Shown: piece by piece, positions 23,735 to 36,318 of the stretch
Layout: every line of letters begins with the position of its first letter
How positions within the stretch are numbered: position 1 is the stretch's first letter
From: Zopfochytrium polystomum
Taxonomy: Eukaryota > Chytridiomycota > Chytridiomycetes > Chytridiales > Chytridiaceae
NCBI GenBank assembly: GCA_025765615.1
Contig: JAIVFJ010000070.1
Location: 223,500-287,499 of the forward strand
Direction: 5' to 3'
DNA length: 64,000 nucleotides
The notes under the pieces: generated by a model
The model's database searches: none
Told to the model about the DNA's origin: nothing
The model's input: the letters and a program-made list of their open reading frames with translations, nothing else
Program-made: the position numbers and the translations under genes

Positions 23735-25280
23735 TCATCCAAACAAGTCCTACCAAGTGCGCGAATCAGCTCTAGCGAATTCAGCAATCCCCCATCCCCG
23801 CTCCATATCCTCACCTCGATCGTCTTTGCAGCGTCGGTTTTTCTTCGTTTACCCTTGTCAGTGCTGTCGCTTGGCTCACCAAGCGAGAGAAAAGCAGTTG
23901 TCGTCCACCGCTTCGACGACGAACCGCGCGCGGTTGCGGGAGGCGCCTTCTTGGTGCTGCTGGACGAAGACGCCCCGACGATGCCCAACGGAGCCGACGA
24001 CCGAGTGGCCAGTGGCGTCGGCTGCTCTCCGCTCATTGTGGTGCCGAATTTCCTCCTCGCCTCTGCAATGACGCGATTATTGCTTAAGAAAAAAAAAACG
24101 TATAAAAATAAAATGCAGGTCTCTCCCAAACCTTCGAACGCCTTGGACAGCTTCCGCCGCAGCTCTTCCTCTGCCGCAGCGCTCGCCTTGTTCAAGTTTT
24201 CCACTTCGGAAGTGAACGTGGCGTAAATGGTCTGGCGTCATCGGGGGGTGGTGAGCCGTTTGAGACCTCCCTGTGGGTGCCCTCACCGATATCTTTGCAT
24301 TCTCCACCTTGATCTGCTTCAGAATGCCCGAACGCTCCTCTGAAAGCTCTGCAATTGTCCTCTTGTAGTCGTCTATCTTTGACTCGCTTCGAGGAGGGGA
24401 AAAAAAAGAAGACAGTTCATGAGGACGTATAGGCCAGAGCTCTTCGGTGGCGTCCAAATCCACTCACATGCTCTTTTGGTACTTTTGGACATGGTGGACG
24501 GCGAGATCCTTAATTCGAGCTGCAGGAACGGAGCACGCGTTTGGAGGGCGATGAGGAAAGGGTTGAGAAAAACAGCTCCAATCGGGGCAGATTCGCCCGC
24601 GCCTCACCGTTCGTGGCCTCAAACTCCCTTTCCACTTTTTTCTGGCGCTCTGCGGACCGTTTCAGCATGTGCTCTTTGGAGGTCGTGTATGCCGTGGAGC
24701 CGAATTGGAGGAGGGGGTTTGCATTAGACGTGTGCAGTACGGTGCGGGAGAGATGAACGACACCAACCTCGGAGGAGCGAGAACACGTCATCGATTTCTC
24801 TTTGGTTGTGAAGAAACAGGGGATTAAATTTTTCAATTATGAGGAGTCGTTGACCGTGCGGAGAGGGCCTCGGCGTTTGAAGGCGGGGTTTGCAGTTTGC
24901 GAAGGAGCGTATGTCACTCGGTTGCTGGAATTGAGGGACTACAGAGGGTTGCGAAGTGGCGGGCAGAGGGAGACACTGTCCAACTGACCCGTCTGTTCCA
25001 GCCATTTCTGTTTTTCCAGTTTGGTGTGAATGTCAAACTTGTCAAGGACGGAAGTCCTTGTGATATATTGAATACCTTTGCCGCCCCCAAAACAAAAAAA
25101 AAAAAAAAAAAAAAAAAGGAAAGATCGACCGGCCGCTAATGGCCCGCTGTCCAGCGATCCTTTGGTGGGAGGGAAAAGAGTTAGTTCGAAATTGCTTTTC
25201 CAGGTTGAGGATGTGCAGGTAGCGATGGTGCCCCAGATCAGAATAAAGTGTGTGTCGCTCATACGATACTCTTTTTGAAG
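23735..25280 (-). CDS. Coiled-coil protein of unknown family, at least 8 exons, 5' end unresolved
   Basis: Exons that fit in phase on the minus strand: 25075-24989, one ending at 24768 (upper border about 24800-24950), 24673-24608, 24519-24468, 24386-24287, 24231-24132, 24062-23815, 23749-23735. They give HNQREIDDVFSLLREHMLK, then about 130 residues of coiled coil (KIDDYKRTIAEL, VENLNKASAAAEEEL) and a Ser/Pro/Lys-rich tail with the basic GKRRKTDA ending in KTIEDLFG. Frames from 25100 to 25280 may hold a first exon but I could not settle phase. The layout would suit a kinetochore, spindle or recombination factor, but that is only a guess; no family is recognised. Confidence 0.6.
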
Positions 25281-26101
25281 AGTTTGAAGTCAGTGCTTGA
25301 CTCTATTGTTATCTCATCAAGATGGGTTGGCCACATCGCCCTTGTCTCCTCCTTCCACAGTTGTGGTATAGTGTCATGGCCCTCACCGTGTCGTTCGGAT
25401 CAGCTGCTTGCACATTTCCCCTCCTTTTTATATGGAAGGAAGTGAAATTCTCCGTTGAAGAAGCTGACAAGGTCTGTGTAGCCTGACAAGGAAGCGAGTG
25501 GTTCAAGGCCGATTTTTGTCCAAAAATGGGAGGGGTTTGAAGGCAACAGGCAATCCCTTGGACGCGGAGGATCCGACGTTTGTGGATCACCAGCGATGGC
25601 TCTTTGAGAAGGCTTGAAAGGGCTGCTTGAGCTATGAGTGTTGAGTGAGTGGCGGAGTTAATACAATGAGGACAGCTTCGTTCAAGAGAGCCACTCTGTT
25701 GCGAAACAGTAGATTGCGTTTAAGCGAGCGCGTTGACAAAGGGTCATAATGGTGTTTGTAAGAGTGCGAGTCGTGTGATGCTGAGGCGTGACGCGCCTTC
25801 ACAGGTCGCAACGCGGGTGGCGGCGGGTGGATTTGGGACAAGTCAGCCCTCCATCCCACCTCAGCCCATCTCTCGGTAGAATCTTCGAAACACGAGAACA
25901 ACAACAAGAACAACAACCACAACAACAATAACGCCATCAAACAGCACCCAAGAGATCAAACACAGCCAAGCCAGCGCGAGACGCTCTGACCCGATCTTTC
26001 TTGCCTCGTTCGAACCATCTCTACCTCCTCGAGAGTCGCAACCCCCCCCACCATCCAATTAGCTCAGCCAACGGGCGCTCACGCTGGAAGTGTTCCCAGT
26101 T
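25281..26101. other. Intergenic, possible upstream exons of the minus-strand gene
   Basis: A minus-strand frame around 25430-25560 reads LSGYTDLVSFFNGEFHF, which looks like coding sequence and may be an upstream exon of the coiled-coil gene or a remnant. The remainder, with CAA-rich stretches near 25890-25935, is the leader of the next plus-strand gene. Confidence 0.35.
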
Positions 26102-28914
26102 ATGAACGTCCTCAAAACTGAACCCTTCATGATCGAGTCGCCGGTCGCCTCCACAATAAAGCCGGAGCCCCGAACTGCGGTTACTTCTCCATACCCGGAG
26201 CCAACACGATCCCATCACTACCAGGAATCGCAACCCATTTCAGAACTAGGCTCTGGCGCATCACTATTCTCGTCCGACACAATCCCCACCCTCCACACAG
26301 CACCACCGGTGAATGGCAGTGCATGCGACCTCGCTGAAATATCGATGGTGATCGATCAGAAGATCCCGAAAAAATCAGACCCTTCAACTTCGCACAACTC
26401 CGCCTCTGCCACCAAGGACGAAGGCTTCGAAGGCGAACCTCCTCAGCATCATCAACATCCTCAGGATGCTACAACGCCACTGACAGACGATCGAAGTGCT
26501 GGTTTTCAAATCAGTAATATAGCTGACAGCGAGCTTTCAGCACCTGCTGAAGCCTCAAAGAATTCACCAAACAAAAATTCTCTGTTCACAGCCGATGACT
26601 TCCCAGCGATGTACTCAGCGTACCTGGGAGAATTCCACCACACCCTCCACTGCCTTAAAAGCTTTGATGATCACATAACAGCATTCATGAGCCCTCCTAG
26701 ACATCGAGGAAGTTCATTTGATGCCTATATGTTTCTTTGTGCGTCTCTAACATTAGGTGGACCGACTCAGGTGATAATTTTTCGGCCCTTCACCACTTCA
26801 GACTAACACTCTTGCAGTCCATTTGCTGGGCAGACCTAACTCGAAAGATGGGTTACGACACTCGAAATAGCAGCGTTGCTGGTCGTGTGAAAGCCTGGAC
26901 AGAGAAAAACCATATATTCGACTTTTTTCAGTTTATCCTTGGTGGTATCGACAACGCGCGCAATGTTCGCCCCTATTGGGGTGCTACTGTCTCCGCACCG
27001 ACCGCAACCCTCACCGAACCAAGTACCTCCACCACAGCGGGCCTTCCTCTCAGGGTGGACGGTCGAGGTTCGAAGAGAGCCAAAGTTGTTCACGAGGGCG
27101 ACCGCCATTCCGAATCAAAGTCAGAAAGCGGGGGAATATCTCGGTCTTCACCGTCGCTGGAAGTACGGGCTGACGATCCGCCAACCCAAACCTACCGTAA
27201 GCCGTCTCCCACGCCACCACCTGAAGAGCCCCCTTCAGTCAAAGTCAGCCGCGACAACATTTTACGGCTGTACGAGGTGTTTCTGTACGAATTTCATGGG
27301 GACTCGTGTCAAGAATTCGATTGCAAACTGGGATTTGAAGGCGAACGTGATAGACGTGACAGGATTTCCGCAGTTGCTGCTGGCATTGTTTTAGACCACG
27401 TTGGAAAAGCCGCGTTACCGCCCGGACAAGTAGACAAGTCGTGCGACATCTACACTATTTTTTCCGCTGTCTTAGAGCTGGGCGGTTTCTCAAATGTAGG
27501 TACAATAATTGTGAGTTGCACACTTTTTAATGAAACGATGCAGATGACATCGTGGAGTAGCTTAATGCGACGAGTAGGGCTGGATCCATCGTTTTCGAAT
27601 GTTTCTACGAGGCTGAAGCACTGGCTCTCCAAGCACCATTTCTTTGCTTTCTTTGACTTTCTGCTTGGAAGCAAAAAATTGTTCGACCCATATTCACCAG
27701 AATTCTTGGCATCGCTGAAAAGGAAACCGAAATCTCTGTTCCAACGCCGGCCGCGTGCAAAGCGAAGAAGGTTACGAGACACTATCGCTCAAGTGCAAGA
27801 TCCCGATGAAAGCAAAGAGAATGGTGTCATCTCAGCTCGGAATTTTTCCAAGTTTCTAAGAGCATATCATCAGGACCCCGTCGCTGGTCCAGATAATGTA
27901 CCTGGCTGTTCCATGACGACAGCAGAACATCTCGATCGTTACATGTTCCCACCAATCTGCAAGAAAATCCCGACGGACAAGATGACAATCTTCAACGAGT
28001 TGAAAAAGGCTGGTGGATCTAAAAAGGTCGAATCCTGGTCGGCGGTCTCCAGAGCATGCGGTTTCGAAACACGGAATTCAAACATTAGTGGAAGGCTCAA
28101 GACGTGGGTGGTATCCAATCATGTCGATGCTTTTTATGACTGGCAACTTGGCTGCAAGCATCCCTTCTTGGAACGGGTACCAAAAGAAGTGGAATCCTCT
28201 GATTCAGATTCGGACGCGTCGGACGCGTCGGGATCCGGTGGCTCCGTGTCAAGCGCGGTGGATTACACCAGATCGAGAGACCGACATATGGCGCTTTTCG
28301 CCACTTCTGATTCGGACGGGGCGAGGAAGCGCCAGAAGGACTCCCCACTATCCTCCGATTCTGACGATGATGCTATGAACGGCGACAGGGAGGAGCATTC
28401 AAGAGGAAACGATCGGGATGCCAAGCGCGTGAAGTTGGAGCGGAATAGTTTACCGGCGCAATATACCCCGATAACTTCAGCACCAGTTTATGTGCCCGTT
28501 CAGACTCTCCTTGGACCTCCAGCTCTTGCTCATATCAGGGACATACAGCCATCAATTCAGAGGTCAGCTTCGCCGTCAGTTTCATCATCGCCAATCGATC
28601 CTTTTACCACCACCAGAGCTTCCCAGTCCTCGGTTCCGTCAATCCACCACTCTGAAATTGTGCCGGGGTCGCGCGTTGCTCAAGAATACCACTCGTCGTT
28701 CTCTCCTTCGCTCTTTAATTCCTATCCACCCAGTGGTCAAGGGTTGCCAACCCCTGGAGTGGCTTTCGCAAACCCTTCAGGCCGATATAATCCGCCCGCT
28801 TCAGTCACTTCCCCCTCCATGAGTGGCGCCGCCGCATACGTCAGCGTGATGACGTCCCTTCCCTCGGGTTCGTCATCTGCCTTACGGCCGGGGCCGGGTG
28901 GCGCGACGGCATAG
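26102..28914 (+). CDS. Protein with three related putative DNA-binding modules, 3 exons
   Basis: Join 26102-26770, 26818-27495, 27544-28914, giving 905 residues. The second intron (48 bases) is in frame; removing it restores the module pattern. Three diverged copies of a ~100-residue module lie at about 26600-26960, 27250-27690 and 27830-28180. Each ends L-x-GG...W-x-x-L-x-R-x-x-G, then R-x-K-x-W, then F-[FY]-x-[FW]-x-LG (for example GRVKAWTEKNHIFDFFQF). The pattern recalls ARID-like or fungal Abp2-like ARS-binding proteins, but I cannot confirm this. The C-terminus is acidic/Ser-rich, then Pro/Ser-rich. A nuclear regulatory role is inferred. Confidence 0.8.
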
Positions 28915-29395
28915 CGCGTTTAGAAAACGCGCTCCATCTCCTTTTTGGGATCATCTCAGCTCTGGAGACTTGTATCTACTCTCTTGTGAAAGTCTTTTTC
29001 CTGGTGTTCAACTTTCACAAATCTCCTGATTGCCCACCCTTTGATCACTTTGTGAGAAGGATTGCAGATCAGACCGGGAAGGGTAAGTGGTGAAGGGTAT
29101 TTGGCGTTCTCCTTTTGCCCTTTTGGGATGATCGTTGCCTGCTCTCAATCTGCTTGGCCATTTCGCCGGTTAAAGCATTAATAGAGAAAGGAAATGCAAA
29201 AGGGGTAGTCGAATTGCATGAATTAGCAGATTTTTGACCCAAGTCGTTTTCTGTCAAAATCATACTGAATTGTCTGACAGCCACCAACCCACCAACACAA
29301 CGCAACACCAGCAGGACAGAATCAGCCCGACGATAACTCACAGCTCTCCTAAAGTCACTCGTAAAGAACAAAACCACGCCTGACGGACCGCCAAC
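28915..29395. other. Intergenic between the triple-module gene and the radial spoke gene
   Basis: About 480 bases with no coding signal I can support. It holds the 3' end of the upstream gene and the promoter and leader of the radial spoke gene. Confidence 0.5.
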
Positions 29396-32327
29396 ATGGA
29401 TGACGAAGCAGAAGGAGAACAGCAGCCGCAACAGGCTTTGGAGGACACAGAGCCCGCAACAAATCCAGATGTTCAAGAAGGCAGTTCCACCCCGCCGAGT
29501 GCTGACGCCAACGTTGCCCAGGACTCGCAGCCCTCGTCCGCAGGTGATTCGGGCGCCGGTTTGGACCCGTCCCTTGCCGCCGACACGTCCGACGGGCTGG
29601 AAGCGGGCGCCACAAAGCAGGACAACGACGCGCCACCCCCGCGCACGTCGGTCCCCGCCCCGCCCTCGGCCCAGGACGACCGACGGCCGTCCGTCGCCGC
29701 CGCTGCCTCGCGCTCCTCCCGCGCATCCGTGACGTCCCCGCCCGCCAACGCCTCCAGCAAGCGCGCCTCCGCTGCCGCCGCCTCCGCCCCGCCGCCAGCG
29801 GCGGCGGCCCCAACCCCGCCGCGACAGCCCTCAGTCACGGCGGCCCCTCCGCCGCCGCAGCCCCCGGCGGCCCCGGCCGCCCCCGCGAAGCCCAGCTACG
29901 ACTTTTTGAAGCGCAAGGACGCCTACATCCAGCCTCGGCAGCAGCTCCCCGACGACGCCGAGTTCGAGCTGGCCAAGGCGTTTTTGCAGCAGGCGTCCGA
30001 GAAGACCGAGGACTCTGTCTACGATCACCTCACGCGCACGGTGCTCAGGATGCTGGAGACGAGGCCCGCGAACGCTGTTGGTGAGGGTTTCACGTTTGAC
30101 TGTTTCTTTTCAAAAAGGGGGGGCGGCCTTTGGTCGAAAATTGTCCAAACCTGAACTACCTTGCCTTCCCCCCATATGCAATCAGATATTTTCGAAGCGA
30201 TTTCGGCAGATGTGAAAAAATCAAAATTCGACGTCGAGAAGTTGGCGGTTCCCGGTGGTTACAAGGTAAACCGTCAGTGCTTCGCTTCGCAGCTTGCTGG
30301 AAGATCAAGAGTCGGGAGCTAATGCAAAGATGATTGCCAGCCTGTTCCCGAAGATATTCCGGGCTTGGATGAAGCAAAATCACAGTCAAGACTTCTCGAG
30401 GTGGGAAACCTGTTCAATAAGAAAATGAATCCGCGAGTTGGTGGTCTTTTTGACTTTATCCTTTCTGTCCAGCCGCCTATTCCGGAAGAAGAGCGACCGG
30501 AGGACTTGGGCGAGACGCCAGACATTATGGACCTCGCAAATTTGTGGGAGTGGGCTGGGGTGAGTTCCTTCATGTTGCAGTGGGGTAATTTTAACGCCGG
30601 CTGCTTTTCAACCCGCAGGTCTCCTTCGGCAAGGAAGAGACGTTTATCATCTTTTTGTCGCTCCAGCGCCTCGTGCAGGAGAAGCCACTCAAATCGGTCC
30701 GTCTCTGGGGGAAAATCCTAGGGCTGCACCGCTCCTACATTGTCACCGAAGCAGAACTCAAGGACGGGATGCAGGACGAAGATCCCGCTGCCGGAGAGCC
30801 AGCCGAATCCCCAGAAAACGAAGGCGAGGGCGAGGGAGCTGCCGTCGCAGCCGAAGGCGAAGATGCCGCCGGCAACGCCAGCGGGGGAGCCGCGGAGAAC
30901 GAGACCGGCCTCCCCAAGCCCAAAGTCAAGGTTATTCCGCCCTTGTCCAAAGAAGTCAGGACGGGCGTGAACAAATACGTCTACTATGTCTGCAATTTTC
31001 GTAAGCCGCTCGTGCTCATTGTTCCATCGATTTTTCGTTCGCAAGTTTAAAGGCTGTCGTTTCATGTCAAAAAAACAGCCGGTGGAAAGTGGTGGCGCCT
31101 GCCCGACGTCATTCCGGAAAAGCTGCAAGTAGCTCGCAAAATTCGAAAGCATTTCACAGGAGACTTGAACAAGCAGGTAATACGTCGTCGATTTCAGACA
31201 GTTTTTGTTTCTTCTTCTGACTTTCCGTGCTTTTGGCCATTCAGATTGTCAGCTATCCTGCCTTTGACGGAACGGAGGCGCAATACCTTCGGTGCCAAAT
31301 TGCGAGGATATCGGCCGCCACTGTGGCCAGTCCTGCAGGGTACTATACGTTCGACCCTCAAGAGGGTGATGGAGAGGACGAAGAACGTAATGATGTCCTT
31401 GCTGTGCAACTGTAGAAGGTCTTGTTCTAACGTGATTTTGGGTTGAACACCCTCCACATTCCTGACTCCAGACCAACAGACCATCATCATCAACCCCGAA
31501 TTCGAGGGTGTTGGCAACGCCACCTTGTTGAGTCCGTCCAACTGGGTTCACCACGTTCCCTACATCCTTCCCCAAGGTCGTGTCACGTGGGAAAACCCGC
31601 TCGCGAACCTGCCCAAAAAGGGCGGGGAGGACGGCGACGGCGACGACGGGGACGGGGACGGCAGCGACGGGGACGGAGAGGGCGACGGAGACGGCGACGA
31701 AGCGGAGAACGTCGAGCCCGAGACGGGCCCCCCGATTCTGAGCCCGTTGGTTGCGGACGAAGGTACAGAAACAAACCTTGTCCCCCGTTTCGAAGCACCG
31801 CCCTACCCTGTTTCCGTCACCAAACCCACACGCTAAAACCCACCCTTGCACCGACGCGTCGCGCTCGCTATCTAGACACACCGGACGGCCCCGCGTGGGT
31901 CGCGCGCAGCTGCACGGTTCTGAGTCCCGCGAAGTTCGCGCCCGTCATGCTGCGCTCGACGCGCTGGCCGGGCGCCGTGATCGTCGCGTACAACGACAAG
32001 TTTGCCAACGTGTACATCGGCGACGGGCACCGCGAGGTGCCGTCGACGTCCGCGGGCGGGCTTCACCTTCCGCCTCCGCTCCCGCCGGTGCAGAAGGAGT
32101 ACGTGCTCATGGAGAAAGTAAGCAAGAGCGAGGATGCGGAGGAGGAGGACGCAGACGGCGGCGGCGGCGAGATGCGGCCGGGCGTGTTCACCGAGCAGCG
32201 CGACCCGACGGTCGAGGAGGAGACTGCGTTCGAGGAGGCGCAGAAAGCGAAGGAGGAGCAGGACGCCGAAGAGGGTGAGGAAGGGGCGGGTAGCGAGGGC
32301 GGTGGCGAGGAAGACGAGGAAGAGTGA
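29396..32327 (+). CDS. Radial spoke head protein RSP4/RSPH4A-6A family, 8 exons
   Basis: Join 29396-30080, 30186-30265, 30341-30559, 30619-31000, 31079-31176, 31245-31386, 31472-31762, 31876-32327, giving 782 residues with all phases consistent. The first ~165 residues are a Pro/Ala/Ser-rich extension. The family domain follows with FDFILSVQPPIP, ETFIIFLSLQRL, KYVYYVCNF, GGKWWRLPDV, ARISAATVASP, NWVHHVPYILPQGR and STRWPGAVIVAY. Acidic linkers and a Glu-rich C-terminus match the family. The protein sits in the heads of radial spokes in motile 9+2 axonemes, passing signals from the central pair to dynein. Its presence shows the organism makes flagellated cells. Confidence 0.94.
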
Positions 32328-32712
32328 ACAAGACAACAACAAAAAAAAAGAAGGTGGACAAAATTGTCTGGAGGGTGTGGTGGTGTGGGTGTTCGACCAA
32401 GTCAGCGGCCGCCGCACCAAGAGAGAAGGAGAAAAAAAAAGAAAATGGAGAAAAGAAAACGAGGAGACACAGAGAGAAAGAAAAGAAAGAAAGAAAGAAA
32501 GAAGGGAGAAAAAAAGAGAAGAGGGAGGCGTACCACGTCAAAAAAGTCAGGTTAGGCCAAAGCAAGCAAGAGGAACAGAGGGGAAGGGAGGACAGCGAAG
32601 CGGGAAGCCGTCGTACCCGTTCCGTTACCCGGTCTTTTGGACCTCTGGACCGGAAAACGGGTGCTCGCGCGCACGTCTTGACGCCAATTGGGCTTGCGCC
32701 CCCTTGGAGAGA

Positions 32713-32757
<45 letters not shown>

Positions 32758-32901
32758 GCCCCGCGATATTTGACTAACGTGCCGCTGTCCCTTCACCCCT
32801 GCCGTCCTCACTCTGACGATGTCCCGCGCCCCCAGCCTTCGGCCTCTGGGCACCAGCATCAACCCACTTGCTCCTTCTTTCTCCTTTCTGGACTCTTCGT
32901 A
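32328..32901. repeat. Intergenic with (GA)n tract 32712-32754
   Basis: Purine-rich leader DNA, with a 43-base GA repeat ending about 150 bases upstream of the fibrillarin ATG. No other gene seen. Confidence 0.75.
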
Positions 32902-34221
32902 ATGGCCTTTGGTGAGCGATGACCGGACCGAAACCTTCTAGTGCGAGAGCCCTTCTAACGCCGGTTGTGATCAAACTGGTCCCTCACCATTCGACCCCTC
33001 TCTCTGCCATTGCTCTCTCGAACAGGTGATCGCGGTGGTGGCCTCGGGGCTCGCGGTGGTGGTATCGTGAAGCGCGGCGGCGGCTTCGGTGACCGTGGCG
33101 GTCGCGGCGGCGGTTTCGGCGGTCGCGGAGGCGGCGGCTTCGGCGGTGGGGGTCGCGGCGGTGGCCGAGGTGGCTTTGGAGACCGAGGCGGCTTTGGAGA
33201 CCGAAGCGGTCGTGGCGGGGGCCGCGGAGGGTTTGGCGACCGGGGCGGACGCGGTGGACGTGGCGGCGGTCGCGGCGGACGCGGCGCTCCTGGAGGTCGC
33301 GGAGGACGGGGCGGGCGCGGCGGTGGTGGCGGTGGCCGCGGCGGTGCCAGGGGCGGTAAGGGTGGTGCCAAGGTTGTGATTGAGCCCCATCGTCACGAGG
33401 GTGTTTTCATCGCACGCGGCAAGGAAGATTTGCTGGTCACGAAGAACTTGGTCCCTGGCGAGTCGGTTTACGGAGAAAAGCGAATCAGCGTGGATGTAAG
33501 CACTCCTTGTCAGTTTCTTCTTCGCTTCGTCTGACAGCACTTCCAAACCACCCCGTTTACGTGATAGAACGCTGACGGAACAAAGACGGAGTACCGCGTC
33601 TGGAACCCTTTCCGATCAAAGCTGGCTGCTGGTATCCTTGGTGGTCTGGACCACATTTTCATCGCTCCGGGCCAGAAGGTTCTTTACCTTGGAGCTGCCA
33701 GCGGAACCAGTGTTAGTCACGTCGCCGACATTGTTGGCCCGGTGAGTCAAGCTTGCAACTTTCTGTGTTTGCACCCTTGCCTCTTATACTCTTCATCGTA
33801 GAGCGGACTTGTATACGCTGTCGAGTTCTCCCACCGGTCGGGCCGCGACCTTATCAACATGGCCAAGAAGCGCACCAATGTTATCCCCATCATTGAAGAC
33901 GCTCGGCACCCACACAAATACCGGATGCTTGTTGGCATGGTCGACGTTGTCTTCGCAGACGTCGCTCAGCCCGACCAGGCCCGTATCATCGCCCTCAACT
34001 CACACTTGTTCCTCAAAGTTGGTGGTCACATTGTGATCAGTATCAAGGCCAACTGCATTGACTCGACCGCCGCGGCGCCAGTCGTGTTTGCTGGCGAAGT
34101 GAAGAAGTTGCAGCTGGAAAAAATCAAGCCGAAGGAGCAGCTCACCCTCGAACCGTACGAAAGGGATCACGCGATAGTAGTGGGAGAGTACCGGGCGGCG
34201 CCGAAAAAGAAGGCTACGTAA
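32902..34221 (+). CDS. NOP1: Fibrillarin / Nop1, box C/D snoRNP 2'-O-methyltransferase, 4 exons
   Basis: Join 32902-32911, 33026-33495, 33568-33741, 33802-34221, giving 357 residues. Exon 1 holds only the ATG and nine more bases (MAF plus one base). Residues ~5-115 are a Gly/Arg-rich GAR domain. The methyltransferase domain follows: [21 protein letters not shown]-binding [41 protein letters not shown], and the conserved [16 protein letters not shown]. It methylates ribose in pre-rRNA, guided by C/D snoRNAs, in the nucleolus. The GAR domain is GC-rich and opens long false frames on the other strand. Confidence 0.97.
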
Positions 34222-34817
34222 GTGTGCCACGAAAAGCTTGTGAGGCACGGGGCTGGGGTGGGACCGACGGTGGAAGAGTTGGGAAAAGTGGATCGTGCAC
34301 GGGCAGTCTTGGCCCATGTGCTTGCATGAAGTGGTGATCCTCACGCTGACTGCGTAGATAGCCATCATTTGAGATGATTTGTGTTTCTGCCTCTCAAGTC
34401 ACAATTTCCTTCATTCCCTTTTTTTTTTTTTTTAAGTTTCCCCACTATTTGCTTCCTTTTTGTTTCACTTTCATGTTTGATTCTCTTTCAGAGAGTGCGC
34501 GTTCGACTGAGTTCTCGTTGAGGGTAATAAAGGTAGGCACACATCTACCAGATTAAAGACATCCATTGGGAACAATGATGAGTGAGTGCCGCCCATGGAA
34601 CGTACTGACGGTGCCTTGGCGCACGTCTGCCGCATCGTGCCGCGCTGTCGGTTGCGAAATCCGGGCTAACACGCCGAATCCGCAAAAAATATTTAACCCT
34701 CACTGTGCCAAACCCTCTCATCCCACTTCTTTTCACTCTGCTTTACACCTTGGTCACCTTTTGTTTTTTATTTTTATTTTTATTTTATTTGTTTGAAACG
34801 ACGTCGGCCCGCGCAAA

Positions 34818-35647
34818 TGTCTCACTCACCGTCGCTTCTTTACAAAAAAAACCGAAAAAAAAGCAGCACAGCTGATAGCGCACGAGGGCAAAGCCATGAT
34901 CCAGAAGAAAGTCGGCGACAAGGGCCTCGGCCGAATGGCTGCAAAAGACCAAGGCGAACCCGTCGTCCTGCAAAGACCCATGAAGTTGCCGGACGAGATC
35001 CACCGCCAGATCAAGGCTCAGCAGGACAAAGCGGGCTACACACACAACGACGTGTCCGCGGCCAGCATTCACGTGGATGCAAAGAAGAAGGATGCAACGT
35101 GAGCATGATGCGGAGAGTTTTTTATTTATTTTTTTTCCCCCCCACTCTCTTTTCAATTCCGCATATTGTATTAAAAAGTCTTGAATAATTGCACGGAGCA
35201 CCCAAATTCCACTTAGTCGACTGGGGTGAAGGTAGGCTTTTTCTTTGGAGCATCCGGCCCCGCGCGAAAAACCCAACCAAAAAGGTTTCTCGCCTGACCG
35301 GGAGCCAAAAGGAGTCAATGACAAGTCGAGCATCGACTATGAGTGCAGCAAGGTTGGATTCGTCGTGTACCGCCGATCCGGCAGCGCCGCCTTGTTCCGC
35401 CGGTCTGGTGCTTGCGCCGGCGCAAAGCCGGCGGCAGGAGGAGGCGGCAAGAAGCCGGCCAACAACGGTACGAACGGCAAGGGGTGTGGGCCCTTAGTTT
35501 TCCCCCGTCTTCCTACCATTTTTGGTGCGCACGCTTCATTCGGAGTTAGATTTCATTCGTCCGCGACGCAAATATTATTCGCGCGCAAAAGCTCCCGTTC
35601 AAGGCAACGCGCTCTCTTTCTCAGCTGGAGTTAAGGTCGTCAAAGGT
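34818..35647 (+). CDS. Small basic protein gene, exons only partly resolved
   Basis: One coding-like exon ends at 35098 and reads MIQKKVGDKGLGRMAAKD then LPDEIHRQIKAQQDKAGYTH, in frame from at least 34896. A second stretch (about 35255-35468) reads DKSSIDYECSKVGFVVYRRS, then a Gly/Ala/Lys run. It joins through a GT-AG intron (35469 to about 35625) to a last exon coding GVKVVKG and a stop at 35645-35647. The join between the two main exons, and the true start codon, could not be phased. I do not recognise the family. Lys-rich composition suggests a nuclear or ribosome-associated protein, but this is weak. Confidence 0.4.
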
Positions 35648-35836
35648 TAAACGCGCTCGGCAAAATAGTGTTACGTTGTGTGGAATGTGTGTGGGCGTTG
35701 TTGGGTGCTTTTGGATGAAGGAGTCCAGATCGGAAGGAAAAACAAAAAAAAAAAAAAAAAAAAAAAACCGCAAGGGCGATCAAAGCTGAACGTCATAAAG
35801 CGTCATGGCCAGCCTTCTCTCACTCTGTCTCTCTCA

Positions 35837-35925
<89 letters not shown>

Positions 35926-36318
35926 TCTCTTGCTCTCTCTCGTTCTAAATCTTGGTTTTGTCTCCGTGAGCGCCAAACGAACCACCGTGAGTCACCCGCC
36001 CCCCTCCTCCACCTCGTCGTGCTCACCCGCAGCAGCAACAACAGCAGCGAGCAGCACCACCCACCCACCACCACACGATCTCTTCCAGCGACCTCCTGCC
36101 CGTCGCCTTCTCGTTCTTCCTCCTTCCTTTCTCTCGAGATACTGCCAATCGAGTCTGAGACATCCGAACGATCGTCGATCGTCTCGCAGCCGGCAAAGCA
36201 TCGGCCACATCGCACAGCCTTGCCTTTGTATCCTCCCTCTGATCCTCCTCCCTACCACACTAGATTGACATCTTCGCAGTTGGGTTTTCATCTCGTGGTC
36301 CCGTGTACGTTGGCCGCG
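35648..36318. repeat. Intergenic with poly-A and (CT)n tract 35820-35945
   Basis: A run of about 23 A (35744-35766) is followed by about 125 bases of CT repeat, which ends about 370 bases upstream of the zinc transporter ATG. The rest is Ser/Pro-rich pseudo-coding leader with no family match. Confidence 0.85.

Noticed and set aside
32955..33546. Minus-strand Pro- or Ala/Thr-rich frames
   Set aside because: Antisense of the fibrillarin GAR domain.
35189..35497. TPPP/p25-alpha-like reading (a TGSQKE motif)
   Set aside because: Only a six-residue resemblance in a frame that does not extend; the alternative frame joins better to the last exon.
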